A DNA stretch of 32,723 bases from Candidatus Moraniibacteriota bacterium. Lineage in GTDB: Bacteria; Patescibacteriota; Minisyncoccia; Moranbacterales; UBA9337. Below the pieces are notes generated by a model that made no database searches, was not told the DNA's origin, and worked only from the letters and a program-made list of their open reading frames with translations. Shown in pieces: positions 23,529 to 30,884 of the stretch. The position numbers were made by a program, and so were the translations under genes. Every line of letters starts with the position of its first letter. The first letter of the stretch is position 1. Location: assembly GCA_003507475.1 (NCBI GenBank), contig DNVQ01000031.1, positions 5,314-38,036 on the forward strand, in the 5' to 3' direction.

Positions 23529-23753
23529 TTATCTTTCAAATATCTCGATAGCTTTTTTTACCGTGTAAACTTCTTCCACGTTATCAATTACCCGAATAGG
23601 TTTTTGTTCCGGGAAAGTTTTAATAAAAAACATTGTCAATAAAAATACGTCGGGAACAACTGTTTCAAGAGTAACTTGGTCTTCATCGACATTTAAAAGT
23701 TTAGCAGTAAAAGATAATACGAATTTTTTTATTCGACTACATTTATCAAGCAT
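23529..23753 (-). CDS. Small acyl-carrier-protein-like protein without the usual Ser site
   Basis: The ATG whose first base is 23753 is chosen because AGGAG lies 8 bases before it; an in-frame upstream start (23810) lacks this. The 74-residue protein has the pattern of an acyl carrier protein: helix 1 (RIKKFVLSFTAKLLNVDEDQ), a VTLETVVP loop, a second helix region (FLLTMFFIKTF), a PIRVIDNVEE linker and a last helix (YTVKKAIEIFE). The DSL motif that carries phosphopantetheine is absent; PDVFLL stands there. The ACP reading is inference by eye. It is transcribed opposite to its neighbours, between a hypothetical gene and secA. Confidence 0.55.
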   Translation of the reverse strand: MLDKCSRIKKFVLSFTAKLLNVDEDQVTLETVVPDVFLLTMFFIKTFPEQKPIRVIDNVEEVYTVKKAIEIFER

Positions 23754-23875
23754 GCTGATTCTCCTGTTTGAATTCTCGGATGTTGGTCCACCATGATTGG
23801 TTGAGCCCATAAAATTAAAACAAATTTTCTAAATTTTGTCCATACCATGGATGTTTGAAAAAAGTTATTTTTTCT

Positions 23876-23904
23876 TTGACTAAGAGCTTTTTGTTTTATA
23901 TACT
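23876..23904 (+). promoter_or_regulatory. Sigma-70-like promoter of secA
   Basis: TTGACT at 23876-23881, a 17-base spacer and TATACT at 23899-23904. Transcription from about 23911 would give a leader of about 105 bases. Confidence 0.7.
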
Positions 23905-24015
23905 TAAGAAGTTATACATTATCCTGCGGGTCATGCATTGCTAAAAATTTGGCGCGTGATGAGCGGTGATACTAGATTATTAAACAAAATATTCAATTAA
24001 CTAAAATACTATTCT

Positions 24016-26685
24016 ATGAAATTTTTTAAAAAAATATTCGGGTCCAATGAAAGAGAAGTAAAAAAATTGCAACCGATGGTTGAAAAGATTAACGCATTGG
24101 AAGAATCCGTTAGCAAGCTTTCGGATGAAGAATTAAAAAATAAAACTCCCCAATTCAAAGAACGTATTAAGAAAGGAGAAAAACTTAATGATTTACTTCC
24201 TGAAGCTTTTGCAGTTGTGCGAGAAGCTTCTAAAAGAATTACAGGAGAGAGGCATTATGATGTTCAGCTTTTAGGGGGGATTGTTCTGCATAGCGGGAAA
24301 ATTGCTGAAATGAAAACTGGTGAAGGAAAAACTTTAACTTCAACTTTGCCTATTTATCTAAACGCGCTTGAGGGAAGAGGCGTACATGTCGTAACTGTTA
24401 ATGATTACTTGGCCAGGAGAGATTGCAATTGGATGGGATCAATTTTTAGTTTCTTGGGAATCTCCACGGCGTGTATCATGCACAATGTTTCTTATTTGTA
24501 TGAACCTAAAAAAATAGACTCTGATGAAGTAAGTATTGAGACGGAAAATCTAAAAGAAGTTTCTCGTAAAGATGCATACAATGCTGATATAACCTATGGA
24601 ACTAACAATGAGTTCGGTTTTGATTATTTGCGCGATAATATGGCCAGTCGCCTGGAGGATATGAATCAGCGAAAACTTCATTACGCGATTGTGGATGAAG
24701 TAGACTCAATTTTAATTGATGAGGCCCGGACTCCTTTGATAATTTCTGCTCCCGACACGGAATCTACCAAGCTTTATCAACAATTCGCCCAGATTATCCC
24801 GCGTTTAAAAATAGAAGAAGACTACAAGGTGGATGAAAAAGAAAGACACGTTTCTTTGACGGAGGCGGGAATTTCTAAGGTAGAAAAGTTTTTGAATATT
24901 GATAATCTTTATGAGCCTGGAAAAATAACGTATGTGCATCACCTCGAACAATCCCTTAAGGCGGAAGTTTTATTTAAACGCGAGAAGGACTATATCGTTA
25001 AAGACGGCCAGGTGATAATCGTAGATGATTTTACGGGTCGTTTGATGGAAGGACGTCGTTATAGTGAAGGACTTCATCAAGCCATTGAAGCCAAAGAAGG
25101 TGTGGCGGTCCAAAGAGAGTCCCGTACGCTTGCTACGATTACTTTTCAAAATTATTTTAGAATTTATAAAAAATTAGCCGGTATGACTGGAACCGCCCTA
25201 ACTAGTGCTGAAGAATTCGCCAAAGTATATAAACTGGATGTAATGGAAATCCCGACTCATAAAAAAATGATGCGCAAAGATTTGGCTGATATTATTTATA
25301 AAACCGAAAAAGGAAAATTCGATGCTATTGCCAGAGATATAAAAAAAATATCTGAAAAGGGTCAGCCGATTTTAGTGGGAACAATCGCAATCGAAAAATC
25401 CGAATATCTGAGCAATTTATTAAATAAAGAAGGAATCAAGCACGAAGTTCTCAACGCTAAACAGCACGAAAGAGAAGCAGGAATCATCGCCGACGCTGGA
25501 AAGCGTGGCTCCATTACTATTGCTACCAATATGGCTGGACGTGGAACCGATATTAAATTGGGAGAAGGCGTAAGAGAATTGGGTGGATTGGTGATAATCG
25601 GTTCAGAGAGACATGAGGCACGCCGAATTGATAATCAGCTAAGAGGTCGCGCCGGTCGCCAGGGAGATCCGGGAGTGAGTCAGTTTTATGTGTCTTTGGA
25701 AGATGAGTTAATGCGCAGATTCGGAGGAGACAAAATGAAAAATATAATGGACAAATTGAAACTACCCGAAGATCAGCCCATTCAAAATGCGATTATTTCA
25801 AAAACTATCGAGTCTGCTCAGTCAAAAATTGAAGGCTTTAACTTTGATATCCGTAAACATGTTTTGGATTATGATGATGTGATGAATAAGCAAAGAGAAG
25901 TTATTTACAAAAAAAGACAAGAAATACTGGAAGATAAAAACACCAAAGATGTTTTGCTTAAAATGATTTTTGATGAGATTAAAAAAATAATTTCAGTTCT
26001 AAGAGGTACTGAAGGGGAAGGTTGGGATACGGAAAAAATATTTTCTGAATTAAATAATATTACTTCGCTAAATGAAGGGGCCAAGAAAAGAATTGTTGAA
26101 ATTTCTCAAGATAAGACAAAAAATGAATCTGTTAAAATTACCAGTTGCATAGAGTTCGTTTTTGGGGAATTTAAAAAGAATCTGGGAGCCAAGGAGATAG
26201 AAATAGGGGAGACTAATATGAACGTGGTGAGAAAAATGGTTATGCTTCAAACGATCGATTCTCTTTGGATGAATCATTTGGATGAAATTGATTATTTGCG
26301 TCAAGGAATCGGTCTAAGAGGATATGGACAGAGAGATCCACTAATAGAATATAAAAAAGAATCCTATAATTTATTTACTCTTTTGATGGATAATATTCGC
26401 TCTAGCATAGTTAATACTATATTTAAAATTGCTCCAGCACCGACTGCTGAAATAAAAGAGGACCAAAGTTTGCAAAAAATGAATAATCTTAGTTTTTCGG
26501 GAGCTAGCGATGAAATTGAGCAATTTGGTGCAATTAAAAAAATGAGGGATAACGCTAGCTATAATCACGCTGGTGGCGATGATGCCCCTAAGCAAAAACC
26601 CATCATCAACACAAACACGGTCGGCCGCAACGATCCTTGCTCATGTGGAAGCGGGAAGAAGTATAAGAAGTGTTGTGGGAAATAA
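24016..26685 (+). CDS. secA: Preprotein translocase ATPase SecA
   Basis: The motor that drives unfolded preproteins through SecYEG. The 889-residue protein has all parts: Walker A MKTGEGKT (99-106), the DEVDSILIDEARTP Walker B region starting at D227, preprotein cross-linking domain (about 230-380), the second nucleotide domain with TNMAGRGTDI and RRIDNQLRGRAGRQGD, the helical scaffold and wing with DSLWMNHLDEIDYLRQGIGLRGYGQRDPL, and a C-terminal zinc-binding SEC-C tail with CxC and CC (C875, C877, C886, C887), which in other bacteria binds SecB or ribosomes and lipids. The length is normal. An ASCH-like gene follows after 6 bases in the same operon. Confidence 0.98.
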   Translation: MKFFKKIFGSNEREVKKLQPMVEKINALEESVSKLSDEELKNKTPQFKERIKKGEKLNDLLPEAFAVVREASKRITGERHYDVQLLGGIVLHSGKIAEMKTGEGKTLTSTLPIYLNALEGRGVHVVTVNDYLARRDCNWMGSIFSFLGISTACIMHNVSYLYEPKKIDSDEVSIETENLKEVSRKDAYNADITYGTNNEFGFDYLRDNMASRLEDMNQRKLHYAIVDEVDSILIDEARTPLIISAPDTESTKLYQQFAQIIPRLKIEEDYKVDEKERHVSLTEAGISKVEKFLNIDNLYEPGKITYVHHLEQSLKAEVLFKREKDYIVKDGQVIIVDDFTGRLMEGRRYSEGLHQAIEAKEGVAVQRESRTLATITFQNYFRIYKKLAGMTGTALTSAEEFAKVYKLDVMEIPTHKKMMRKDLADIIYKTEKGKFDAIARDIKKISEKGQPILVGTIAIEKSEYLSNLLNKEGIKHEVLNAKQHEREAGIIADAGKRGSITIATNMAGRGTDIKLGEGVRELGGLVIIGSERHEARRIDNQLRGRAGRQGDPGVSQFYVSLEDELMRRFGGDKMKNIMDKLKLPEDQPIQNAIISKTIESAQSKIEGFNFDIRKHVLDYDDVMNKQREVIYKKRQEILEDKNTKDVLLKMIFDEIKKIISVLRGTEGEGWDTEKIFSELNNITSLNEGAKKRIVEISQDKTKNESVKITSCIEFVFGEFKKNLGAKEIEIGETNMNVVRKMVMLQTIDSLWMNHLDEIDYLRQGIGLRGYGQRDPLIEYKKESYNLFTLLMDNIRSSIVNTIFKIAPAPTAEIKEDQSLQKMNNLSFSGASDEIEQFGAIKKMRDNASYNHAGGDDAPKQKPIINTNTVGRNDPCSCGSGKKYKKCCGK

Positions 26686-26691
26686 TTTATT

Positions 26692-26985
26692 ATGAACACA
26701 ATAACTTTTCCAAAAAATGAATGGGACGATATAAAATTAAGGCTTAAAAATAAGAAGACTGTTTGTACGCTGCGAGTTGATGATGAGTATGGAAAATATA
26801 AAACTGGCGATGTTTTAAAAACCGAGTGGGATTTAAATGTGAAAATTATATCAGTCAATAAAGTAAGCGGCGGTATTGATGGATTAAAGAAAGATTATGA
26901 ATTCTTTGATAAGCTAACTGAAGAAATGATTCAAGACTTAACTAGCTATGAAAAGATAGAAATTATTACTCTTGAGGCTGCATAA
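26692..26985 (+). CDS. ASCH/PUA-like domain protein
   Basis: A 97-residue protein that fits the ASCH fold: an N-terminal helix (WDDIKLRLKNKKTV), the strand TLRVDDEYGKYKTGDVLKTEW with the typical K-x-G-D turn (about 30-45), a beta strand LNVKIISVNKVSG and a C-terminal helical/strand end (EKIEIITLEA). ASCH proteins are PUA relatives expected to bind RNA, and some are nucleases or amidohydrolases. It starts 6 bases after the secA stop and shares the terminator at 27037. Any link to export is only positional. Confidence 0.65.
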   Translation: MNTITFPKNEWDDIKLRLKNKKTVCTLRVDDEYGKYKTGDVLKTEWDLNVKIISVNKVSGGIDGLKKDYEFFDKLTEEMIQDLTSYEKIEIITLEAA

Positions 26986-27036
26986 ATTAATTCAAAAATA
27001 TACCGTTAAGTTGTTGCATTGCTAGGGCTTAATTAT

Positions 27037-27064
27037 AAAACCTGGCTTGAAAGCTGGGTTTTTT
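27037..27064 (+). terminator. Terminator of the secA operon
   Basis: AAAACCTGGCT (27037-27047) pairs with AGCTGGGTTTT (27052-27062) with wobbles, loop TGAA, in a run of six T. Confidence 0.8.
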
Positions 27065-27070
27065 AATATT

Positions 27071-27110
27071 GTATGTTCACATGTTAATATGCTAACGTGC
27101 CATATTGCTC
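27071..27110 (+). repeat. Second 8-bp-period tandem array (about five units)
   Basis: From 27071: GTATGTTC, ACATGTTA, ATATGCTA, ACGTGCCA, TATTGCTC. TG is kept at positions 4-5 of each unit, as in the array at 2767-2830. It ends exactly at the -35 of the promoter at 27111. Confidence 0.6.
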
Positions 27111-27139
27111 TTGACTTTTTGCCTTAAATAGTGTATAGT
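27111..27139 (+). promoter_or_regulatory. Sigma-70-like promoter of the META-domain gene
   Basis: TTGACT at 27111-27116, a 17-base spacer, TATAGT at 27134-27139. Transcription would start near 27146. Confidence 0.72.
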
Positions 27140-27177
27140 TAAAAGTTAATTTGTTAATTATTTTTTTGTACACATTT

Positions 27178-27861
27178 ATGGGTAAAAAGCTTATTATTGG
27201 CTTAGTTTTAATAATTTTAGGGGGAATTTTTGCTGCCTCGTTGGTTAATGGAAAAGACTTGGATAGGGAGCAAAAATACTATGATAGTACAAGAGACGCT
27301 GAAATAGGGGTCACTTTCTACAAAAAAGTAGCTTATATGACGGGAGAAAATTTTGGTCCTAAAATTAAGCTTTCTCTGGATTCGAAAGATGTTTATAAAA
27401 ATGAAAAAAATAATTTAACTCTTTTAGAAAAAGATGACGAGGTTATTATTTTTATTGGAAAGAAAAAAGTTTTTGAGGGTAACTTGCAAAAAGATAATAG
27501 CTATAAAAATAGATTAGCCTCAACTTTAACGGAAAAAGTTTGGCTCTGGGAAAATTTAATAATTGGGGATGACAATCTTTTGAAACCTTTTGATCCTAAA
27601 AACTTTAATCTTTCTTTTTCTAAAGATGGTAAAATTTTAGCTACTACCAATTGCGCTAATTTTGAGGGAACATATGTTTTAAATAAAAATAGTTTAATCA
27701 TCTCAAGCCTTACTCAAACTAAAAATATTTGTTCTAATAAGGAAGGAGAAAGATTTATCCAAATCTTGGGCGAGGTTAACTCTGTGGCCTTGGATAATGA
27801 AAATAATCTGGTTTTATTTCTAAAAAATAATTCAGGCTCAATGTCTTTTGAAAAAAAATAA
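27178..27861 (+). CDS. Membrane-anchored META domain (HslJ-like) protein
   Basis: The ATG at 27178 is preferred to an in-frame TTG at 27151 because it lies about 30 bases after the predicted transcription start and begins a clean membrane anchor (GKKLIIGLVLIILGGIFAASL). The rest faces outward: a region of about 25-120 with no known fold, then a META domain (about 122-225) with WLWENL, a LSFSKDGKILATTNCANFEGTY core (Gly-Asn-Cys turn), SLTQTKNIC and the final strand NNLVLFLKNNSGSMSF. META/HslJ domains are found in exported or heat-induced proteins of unclear function. No Shine-Dalgarno is seen. Confidence 0.75.
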   Translation: MGKKLIIGLVLIILGGIFAASLVNGKDLDREQKYYDSTRDAEIGVTFYKKVAYMTGENFGPKIKLSLDSKDVYKNEKNNLTLLEKDDEVIIFIGKKKVFEGNLQKDNSYKNRLASTLTEKVWLWENLIIGDDNLLKPFDPKNFNLSFSKDGKILATTNCANFEGTYVLNKNSLIISSLTQTKNICSNKEGERFIQILGEVNSVALDNENNLVLFLKNNSGSMSFEKK

Positions 27862-27883
27862 ACACTGCTCAATCGGAAAATTT

Positions 27884-27914
27884 AAAAAACCTAATTGTCA
27901 AAATTAGGTTTTTT
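27884..27914. terminator. Bidirectional rho-independent terminator
   Basis: AAAAAACCTAAT (27884-27895) pairs perfectly with ATTAGGTTTTTT (27903-27914). The T tract works on the plus strand for the META gene and the complementary one on the minus strand for the 37-aa gene unit. Confidence 0.88.
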
Positions 27915-27936
27915 GTTTTATTAAAATAAAATTGGG

Positions 27937-27963
27937 CCCGCCTTGCGCAATGCGCAAAGCGGG
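27937..27963. repeat. GC-rich palindrome
   Basis: CCCGC(C)TTGCGCA(A)TGCGCAA(A)GCGGG is symmetrical over 27 bases. It lies in the 3' region of the minus-strand 37-aa transcript; further G/C-rich sequence (to about 27980) follows. Confidence 0.65.
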
Positions 27964-28042
27964 TGAACGGGCGGAGTGGGGTCATTTCTTTATAAAAATC
28001 GGGACGCTTTTAAAGGGGTTCCTGCTGGCCACATATAAAGCG

Positions 28043-28156
28043 CTAATTGCCATTGATGCTTTGTTGAGCTTCTTGATAAAAAAACCCCATAGCTTCATTG
28101 CATTGTCTTATGGGCACAGTTTCATGCCCAAAAATAGTTCTACGATTATTAGCCAT
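28043..28156 (-). CDS. 37-residue small protein, unknown function
   Basis: It is too small to be found by length, but the signals are excellent: AAGGAGAG 6 bases before the ATG (first base 28156), a consensus promoter at 28205-28233 and a terminator at 27884. The product is soluble and polar, starts MANNRRTIFGHETVPIRQCN, and ends with a helix (AMGFFYQEAQQSINGN). One Cys and one His are present. A plus-strand reading frame across the same bases (27932-28192) has no signals and is not called. Confidence 0.6.
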   Translation of the reverse strand: MANNRRTIFGHETVPIRQCNEAMGFFYQEAQQSINGN

Positions 28157-28204
28157 GTCTTCTCTCCTTATTTTAAAAAAGAATTGTATTAACTCGCCAA
28201 AATT

Positions 28205-28233
28205 ATTATATAAACATTGATATTGCTAGTCAA
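28205..28233 (-). promoter_or_regulatory. Consensus promoter of the 37-aa gene
   Basis: On the minus strand: TTGACT (28233-28228), 17 bases, TATAAT (28210-28205). Start of transcription near 28198. Confidence 0.82.
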
Positions 28234-28234
28234 A

Positions 28235-28413
28235 TAAAATATCCTCGCCGTATGCGATGATACAAAGCGAGGAAGAGGATGGAGGCGAGAGAGTAAAAAA
28301 GTCTTCTCTCTAAAAATAATCTTAATATGATTAGTACTGACTCATAGTAAGAGTGATAATTTATTTTTAACTCACGTTGGAGTTTTTGATAAAGAATCAG
28401 TGCTTCCATTCCT
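28235..28413 (-). ncRNA. Candidate structured small RNA (about 180 nt)
   Basis: A consensus promoter (28420-28448) fires at about 28413 and a terminator hairpin TCCTCGC...GCGAGGA (28273-28267 with 28248-28242; inner GTAT/ATAC), followed by TATTTTATTT, ends the RNA near 28235. Inside are ACTGATTC with GAGTCAGT (8 bp, one wobble), AACTC(CAACGT)GAGTT, AGAGAG...CTCTCT, and possible pairing of the 5' end (GGAATGGA) with TCCATCC close to the 3' end. A 59-codon frame (28409-28230) exists but has no Shine-Dalgarno, starts about 4 bases from the transcription start and runs through the terminator, so a leaderless protein is the less likely reading. A 6S-like or novel regulatory RNA is possible. Confidence 0.5.
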
Positions 28414-28419
28414 ATTGGA

Positions 28420-28448
28420 ATTATATAATTAACTGTAAATAGAGTCAA
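28420..28448 (-). promoter_or_regulatory. Consensus promoter of the candidate small RNA
   Basis: On the minus strand: TTGACT (28448-28443), 17 bases, TATAAT (28425-28420). Confidence 0.82.
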
Positions 28449-28461
28449 TTTTAATTCTTTA

Positions 28462-28497
28462 ATTTAAAACAACCTGATAGTTTATTGGCTATCAGGT
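28462..28497 (-). terminator. Terminator of the minus-strand 120-aa gene
   Basis: ACCTGATAG (minus strand, 28497-28489) pairs with CTATCAGGT (28480-28472), perfect 9-bp stem, followed by TGTTTTAAATT. Confidence 0.8.
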
Positions 28498-28516
28498 CGC
28501 GGGACGAAACAATATT

Positions 28517-28879
28517 TCAGAGCTTGATATTTATGGTACTATTTATGACGGAGATATTCAGTGAATCTCCTTCAAATCTTTCCAAAAATGATAATGTGGC
28601 GGGCGAAAGTCCTTCTTTTCGCTGGGAGAGATAAAAATAACAAATATGAGACACATCTTTTATATAAATCATAATGCTCAAGAGCAAATGTTCCGCCAAA
28701 TGGTCATTTTCGTCTAGGAAAATTTTTCCAATCTCGCTTACGGCCATTCCTCTGGTTATTTGCCATTTGGGTATGAAAACGATGTTGCCGTCACTGTCTT
28801 TATAGTTTCTTCTATTTTCTATTATTGTGAGTAGGTGCGACAGGCTCAGGCTGGTGATTCTTTTATGATTATATGTCAT
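28517..28879 (-). CDS. Hypothetical 120-residue protein
   Basis: A GGAGGAGAG Shine-Dalgarno lies 4 bases before the ATG, with a good promoter at 28946-28975 and a terminator at 28462. The protein is soluble or peripheral: a helical N-terminus (SLSLSHLLTIIENRR), a short beta region (DGNIVFIPKWQITRGM), a helical middle with DENDHLAEHLLLSIMIYIKD, and a beta end (LNISVINSTINIKL). The central HLAEHLLLSIMIYI segment is hydrophobic but interrupted by charges. No family recognised. It is the first of three minus-strand units between the META gene and msrAB. Confidence 0.62.
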   Translation of the reverse strand: MTYNHKRITSLSLSHLLTIIENRRNYKDSDGNIVFIPKWQITRGMAVSEIGKIFLDENDHLAEHLLLSIMIYIKDVSHICYFYLSQRKEGLSPATLSFLERFEGDSLNISVINSTINIKL

Positions 28880-28945
28880 TTTCTCTCCTCCCCATCATTA
28901 TATTTTGTTGCGATTGATATGATGAACTATTCTACTTGCCCACAA

Positions 28946-28975
28946 ATAATATAATAACAAAACTGCGGTTGTCAA
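28946..28975 (-). promoter_or_regulatory. Promoter of the minus-strand 120-aa gene
   Basis: On the minus strand TTGACA (28975-28970), then TATATT with 16-base or TATTAT with 18-base spacing (28953-28946). Leader of about 60 bases. Confidence 0.68.
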
Positions 28976-29136
28976 TTTTATGTGAAAGAAAGAAGAAATG
29001 CGAGCGTATTATAGATAAATAAATAGAATCTTTTAATTTTGGCAATTTATATCCACTTTTTTGAGAATTTAGTTATTTGAAAATATCATAAATTAATAAT
29101 TTTAAAAGATTAAAAAATAATTTATTTAAAAATTAT

Positions 29137-29298
29137 ATGAATACAATAAAAGAATTTTTTAATAATAAAAATAATATCTTAATAAGTCTCGTTTTGTTTT
29201 TATTGCCGATGCTTTTTTCTTCCTTGGGATATAATCGCCTGAGCAAGGTCTTATACTTGGTGGCAGGGTACCTCACCAAAAGATTAAGTAAACGTTAA
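29137..29298 (+). CDS. 53-residue membrane protein coupled to msrAB
   Basis: It starts at an ATG in a very AT-rich leader and stops at TAA 29296-29298, sharing one base with the msrAB ATG (TAATG), the same coupling seen between comEC genes. The product begins [13 protein letters not shown], has one strong hydrophobic helix at about 14-31 ([17 protein letters not shown]) and a second moderately hydrophobic helix with a basic end ([17 protein letters not shown]). It may be a membrane companion of the exported methionine sulfoxide reductase, inferred from coupling only. Confidence 0.5.
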   Translation: MNTIKEFFNNKNNILISLVLFLLPMLFSSLGYNRLSKVLYLVAGYLTKRLSKR

Positions 29299-30452
29299 TG
29301 ATTGGGAGAAATAAATCGAGATTATTTGGCTTTTTAATCGTTGGAGCTTTTCTTTTTTTATCATTATTAATTTTTCAAAATAATTCATCCACTAACAATA
29401 ATTATATGAAAAATTCAAGTAATAAAATCGGAACAAAAACAGCCATATTCGCAGGCGGATGTTTTTGGTGTGTTGAGGCAGATTTTGAAAAACTTAAAGG
29501 AATTTCCAATGTAATTTCGGGATATTCTGGTGGGCACACTTCAAATCCTAATTATCAAAATTATGCTCAAGGAGGTCATCGGGAAGTAGTGGAGGTAACC
29601 TATGATCCCAAGGAAACTACTTATAGGAATTTAGTTGAGCACATTATTCTTTATAGCGACCCAACTGATGCGGGCGGTTCTTTTGGCGATAGAGGAGTTC
29701 AATATGCGCCAGCTATTTATTATGAAAATGAAGAGGAAAAAAATATCGCTCACATGGTCATTGATGAAGTTAATGCAAAGAAAATTTATGATAAGTCGAT
29801 AGTAATAAGTGTTTTGCCACGTATGGAATTTTGGCCAGCTGAGGAATATCATCAAGATTATTACAAAAATAATCCTATTCGCTACAATATTTACAAAAAA
29901 GCATCTGGCAGAGAATCTTTTGTTAAAAAACATAATCAAAAAGCTTCCGAAAAGGGAATATTTTCTCAAGACACATTGCCCGTAGCAATGCCTGAGAATT
30001 TAGATTTTAAGGATTATCAGAAACCTCCAAAAGAGATTCTTCAAAAAAAATTAACTCCCTTGGAATATGAAGTTACCCAAGAAAAAGGCACTGAGAAGCC
30101 TTTTGAAAATGAATATAATGCAAATAAAGCGGAAGGTATTTATGTCGACAGGATTTCGGGTGAAGTGCTTTTTTCTTCGCGGGACAAGTACGACTCTGGC
30201 ACCGGCTGGCCTTCTTTTACTCAACCTGTCTTAAGTGAAAACGTGACTTTGCATAAAGACAAGAAACTTTTATCCAACCGTATCGAAGTTCGCTCCCGTT
30301 ACGGAGATTCTCATTTGGGTCATATTTTTGATGATGGTCCCAAAGATAAAGGCGGAAAACGTTATTGTATGAATTCAGCCTCTTTGCTTTTTATCCCCAA
30401 GGAAGAAATGGAAATGAAGGGTTACGGAAAATATCTTTATTTGTTTAAATAA
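29298..30452 (+). CDS. msrAB: Membrane-anchored MsrA-MsrB fusion (peptide methionine sulfoxide reductase)
   Basis: A 384-residue bifunctional repair enzyme. Residues 8-27 are a signal anchor ([17 protein letters not shown]), placing the catalytic part outside the cytoplasm. MsrA domain (about 46-205): catalytic C55 in [41 protein letters not shown] and [12 protein letters not shown]. MsrB domain (about 248-384): [25 protein letters not shown] and catalytic C357 in RYCMNSASL. The MsrB zinc CxxC pairs are absent and the usual resolving Cys is Thr (SGTGWPSF), as in some other MsrBs. It reduces both S and R epimers of methionine sulfoxide in exported proteins; the electron donor is not evident. 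Coupled to the 53-aa gene. Confidence 0.95.
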   Translation: MIGRNKSRLFGFLIVGAFLFLSLLIFQNNSSTNNNYMKNSSNKIGTKTAIFAGGCFWCVEADFEKLKGISNVISGYSGGHTSNPNYQNYAQGGHREVVEVTYDPKETTYRNLVEHIILYSDPTDAGGSFGDRGVQYAPAIYYENEEEKNIAHMVIDEVNAKKIYDKSIVISVLPRMEFWPAEEYHQDYYKNNPIRYNIYKKASGRESFVKKHNQKASEKGIFSQDTLPVAMPENLDFKDYQKPPKEILQKKLTPLEYEVTQEKGTEKPFENEYNANKAEGIYVDRISGEVLFSSRDKYDSGTGWPSFTQPVLSENVTLHKDKKLLSNRIEVRSRYGDSHLGHIFDDGPKDKGGKRYCMNSASLLFIPKEEMEMKGYGKYLYLFK

Positions 30453-30507
30453 AATTTCTAAAATGGTATAATTAGAAAAATAAAAAAGTTTATGCAAAAT
30501 TAATAAT

Positions 30508-30753
30508 ATGTATTATCTTTATATCCTTGAATGTGCAGATAAAACTCTCTACACTGGAATTACCACTAATTTGGAGCGCAGAGTCGTTGAACATAATAGC
30601 AGTAAATTGGGAGCAAAATATACCGCTTCAAGACGGCCGGTCAAACTAATTTTTTCTAAAAAATTTAAAGATAGATCAGATGCATCAATAGAAGAAGCGC
30701 GCATTAAAAAATTAAACAGAATTCAAAAATTAGAATTGATAAAAAATATTTGA
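30508..30753 (+). CDS. GIY-YIG nuclease family protein (YhbQ/UPF0213-like)
   Basis: An 81-residue single-domain GIY-YIG protein: YYLYILECADKTLYTGITTN (GIY and YIG equivalents), R24-R25 in LERRVVEHN with H29, KYTASRRPVKLIF, and the C-terminal helix with EARIKKLNR. This is the whole YhbQ-like module. Related free-standing proteins bind or nick DNA, but most have no defined role. TATAAT at 30467-30472 may serve as -10; no Shine-Dalgarno is seen. Confidence 0.88.
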   Translation: MYYLYILECADKTLYTGITTNLERRVVEHNSSKLGAKYTASRRPVKLIFSKKFKDRSDASIEEARIKKLNRIQKLELIKNI

Positions 30754-30848
30754 TTGTAATCATGCTTGTTGCTGGGCACTGCGTAAAGTATTTGGCGAAT
30801 TGAGTATTGCACACAGTTAAAGTTCATACTCCACAGGGAATCAGCATA

Positions 30849-30877
30849 TTGCCAATCTTTAAAATATACACTATAAT
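30849..30877 (+). promoter_or_regulatory. Promoter giving a nearly leaderless secD message
   Basis: TTGCCA at 30849-30854, a 17-base spacer, TATAAT at 30872-30877. The predicted start (about 30884) falls one base before the ATG at 30885. Confidence 0.55.
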
Positions 30878-30884
30878 CGGGAAT

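Noticed and set aside
23754..23810. N-terminal extension of the minus-strand 74-aa gene
   Set aside because: The extension has low-complexity content and no Shine-Dalgarno, while AGGAG stands correctly before the internal ATG at 23753.
27932..28192. 86-codon plus-strand reading frame
   Set aside because: No Shine-Dalgarno or promoter. It crosses the palindrome at 27937 and lies antisense to the 37-aa gene, which has a consensus promoter, a strong Shine-Dalgarno and a terminator.
28230..28448. 72-codon minus-strand reading frame
   Set aside because: Its first ATG lies inside the -35 box of a consensus promoter and its end runs through the terminator; a structured RNA explains the region better. 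A shorter leaderless version from 28409 cannot be excluded.
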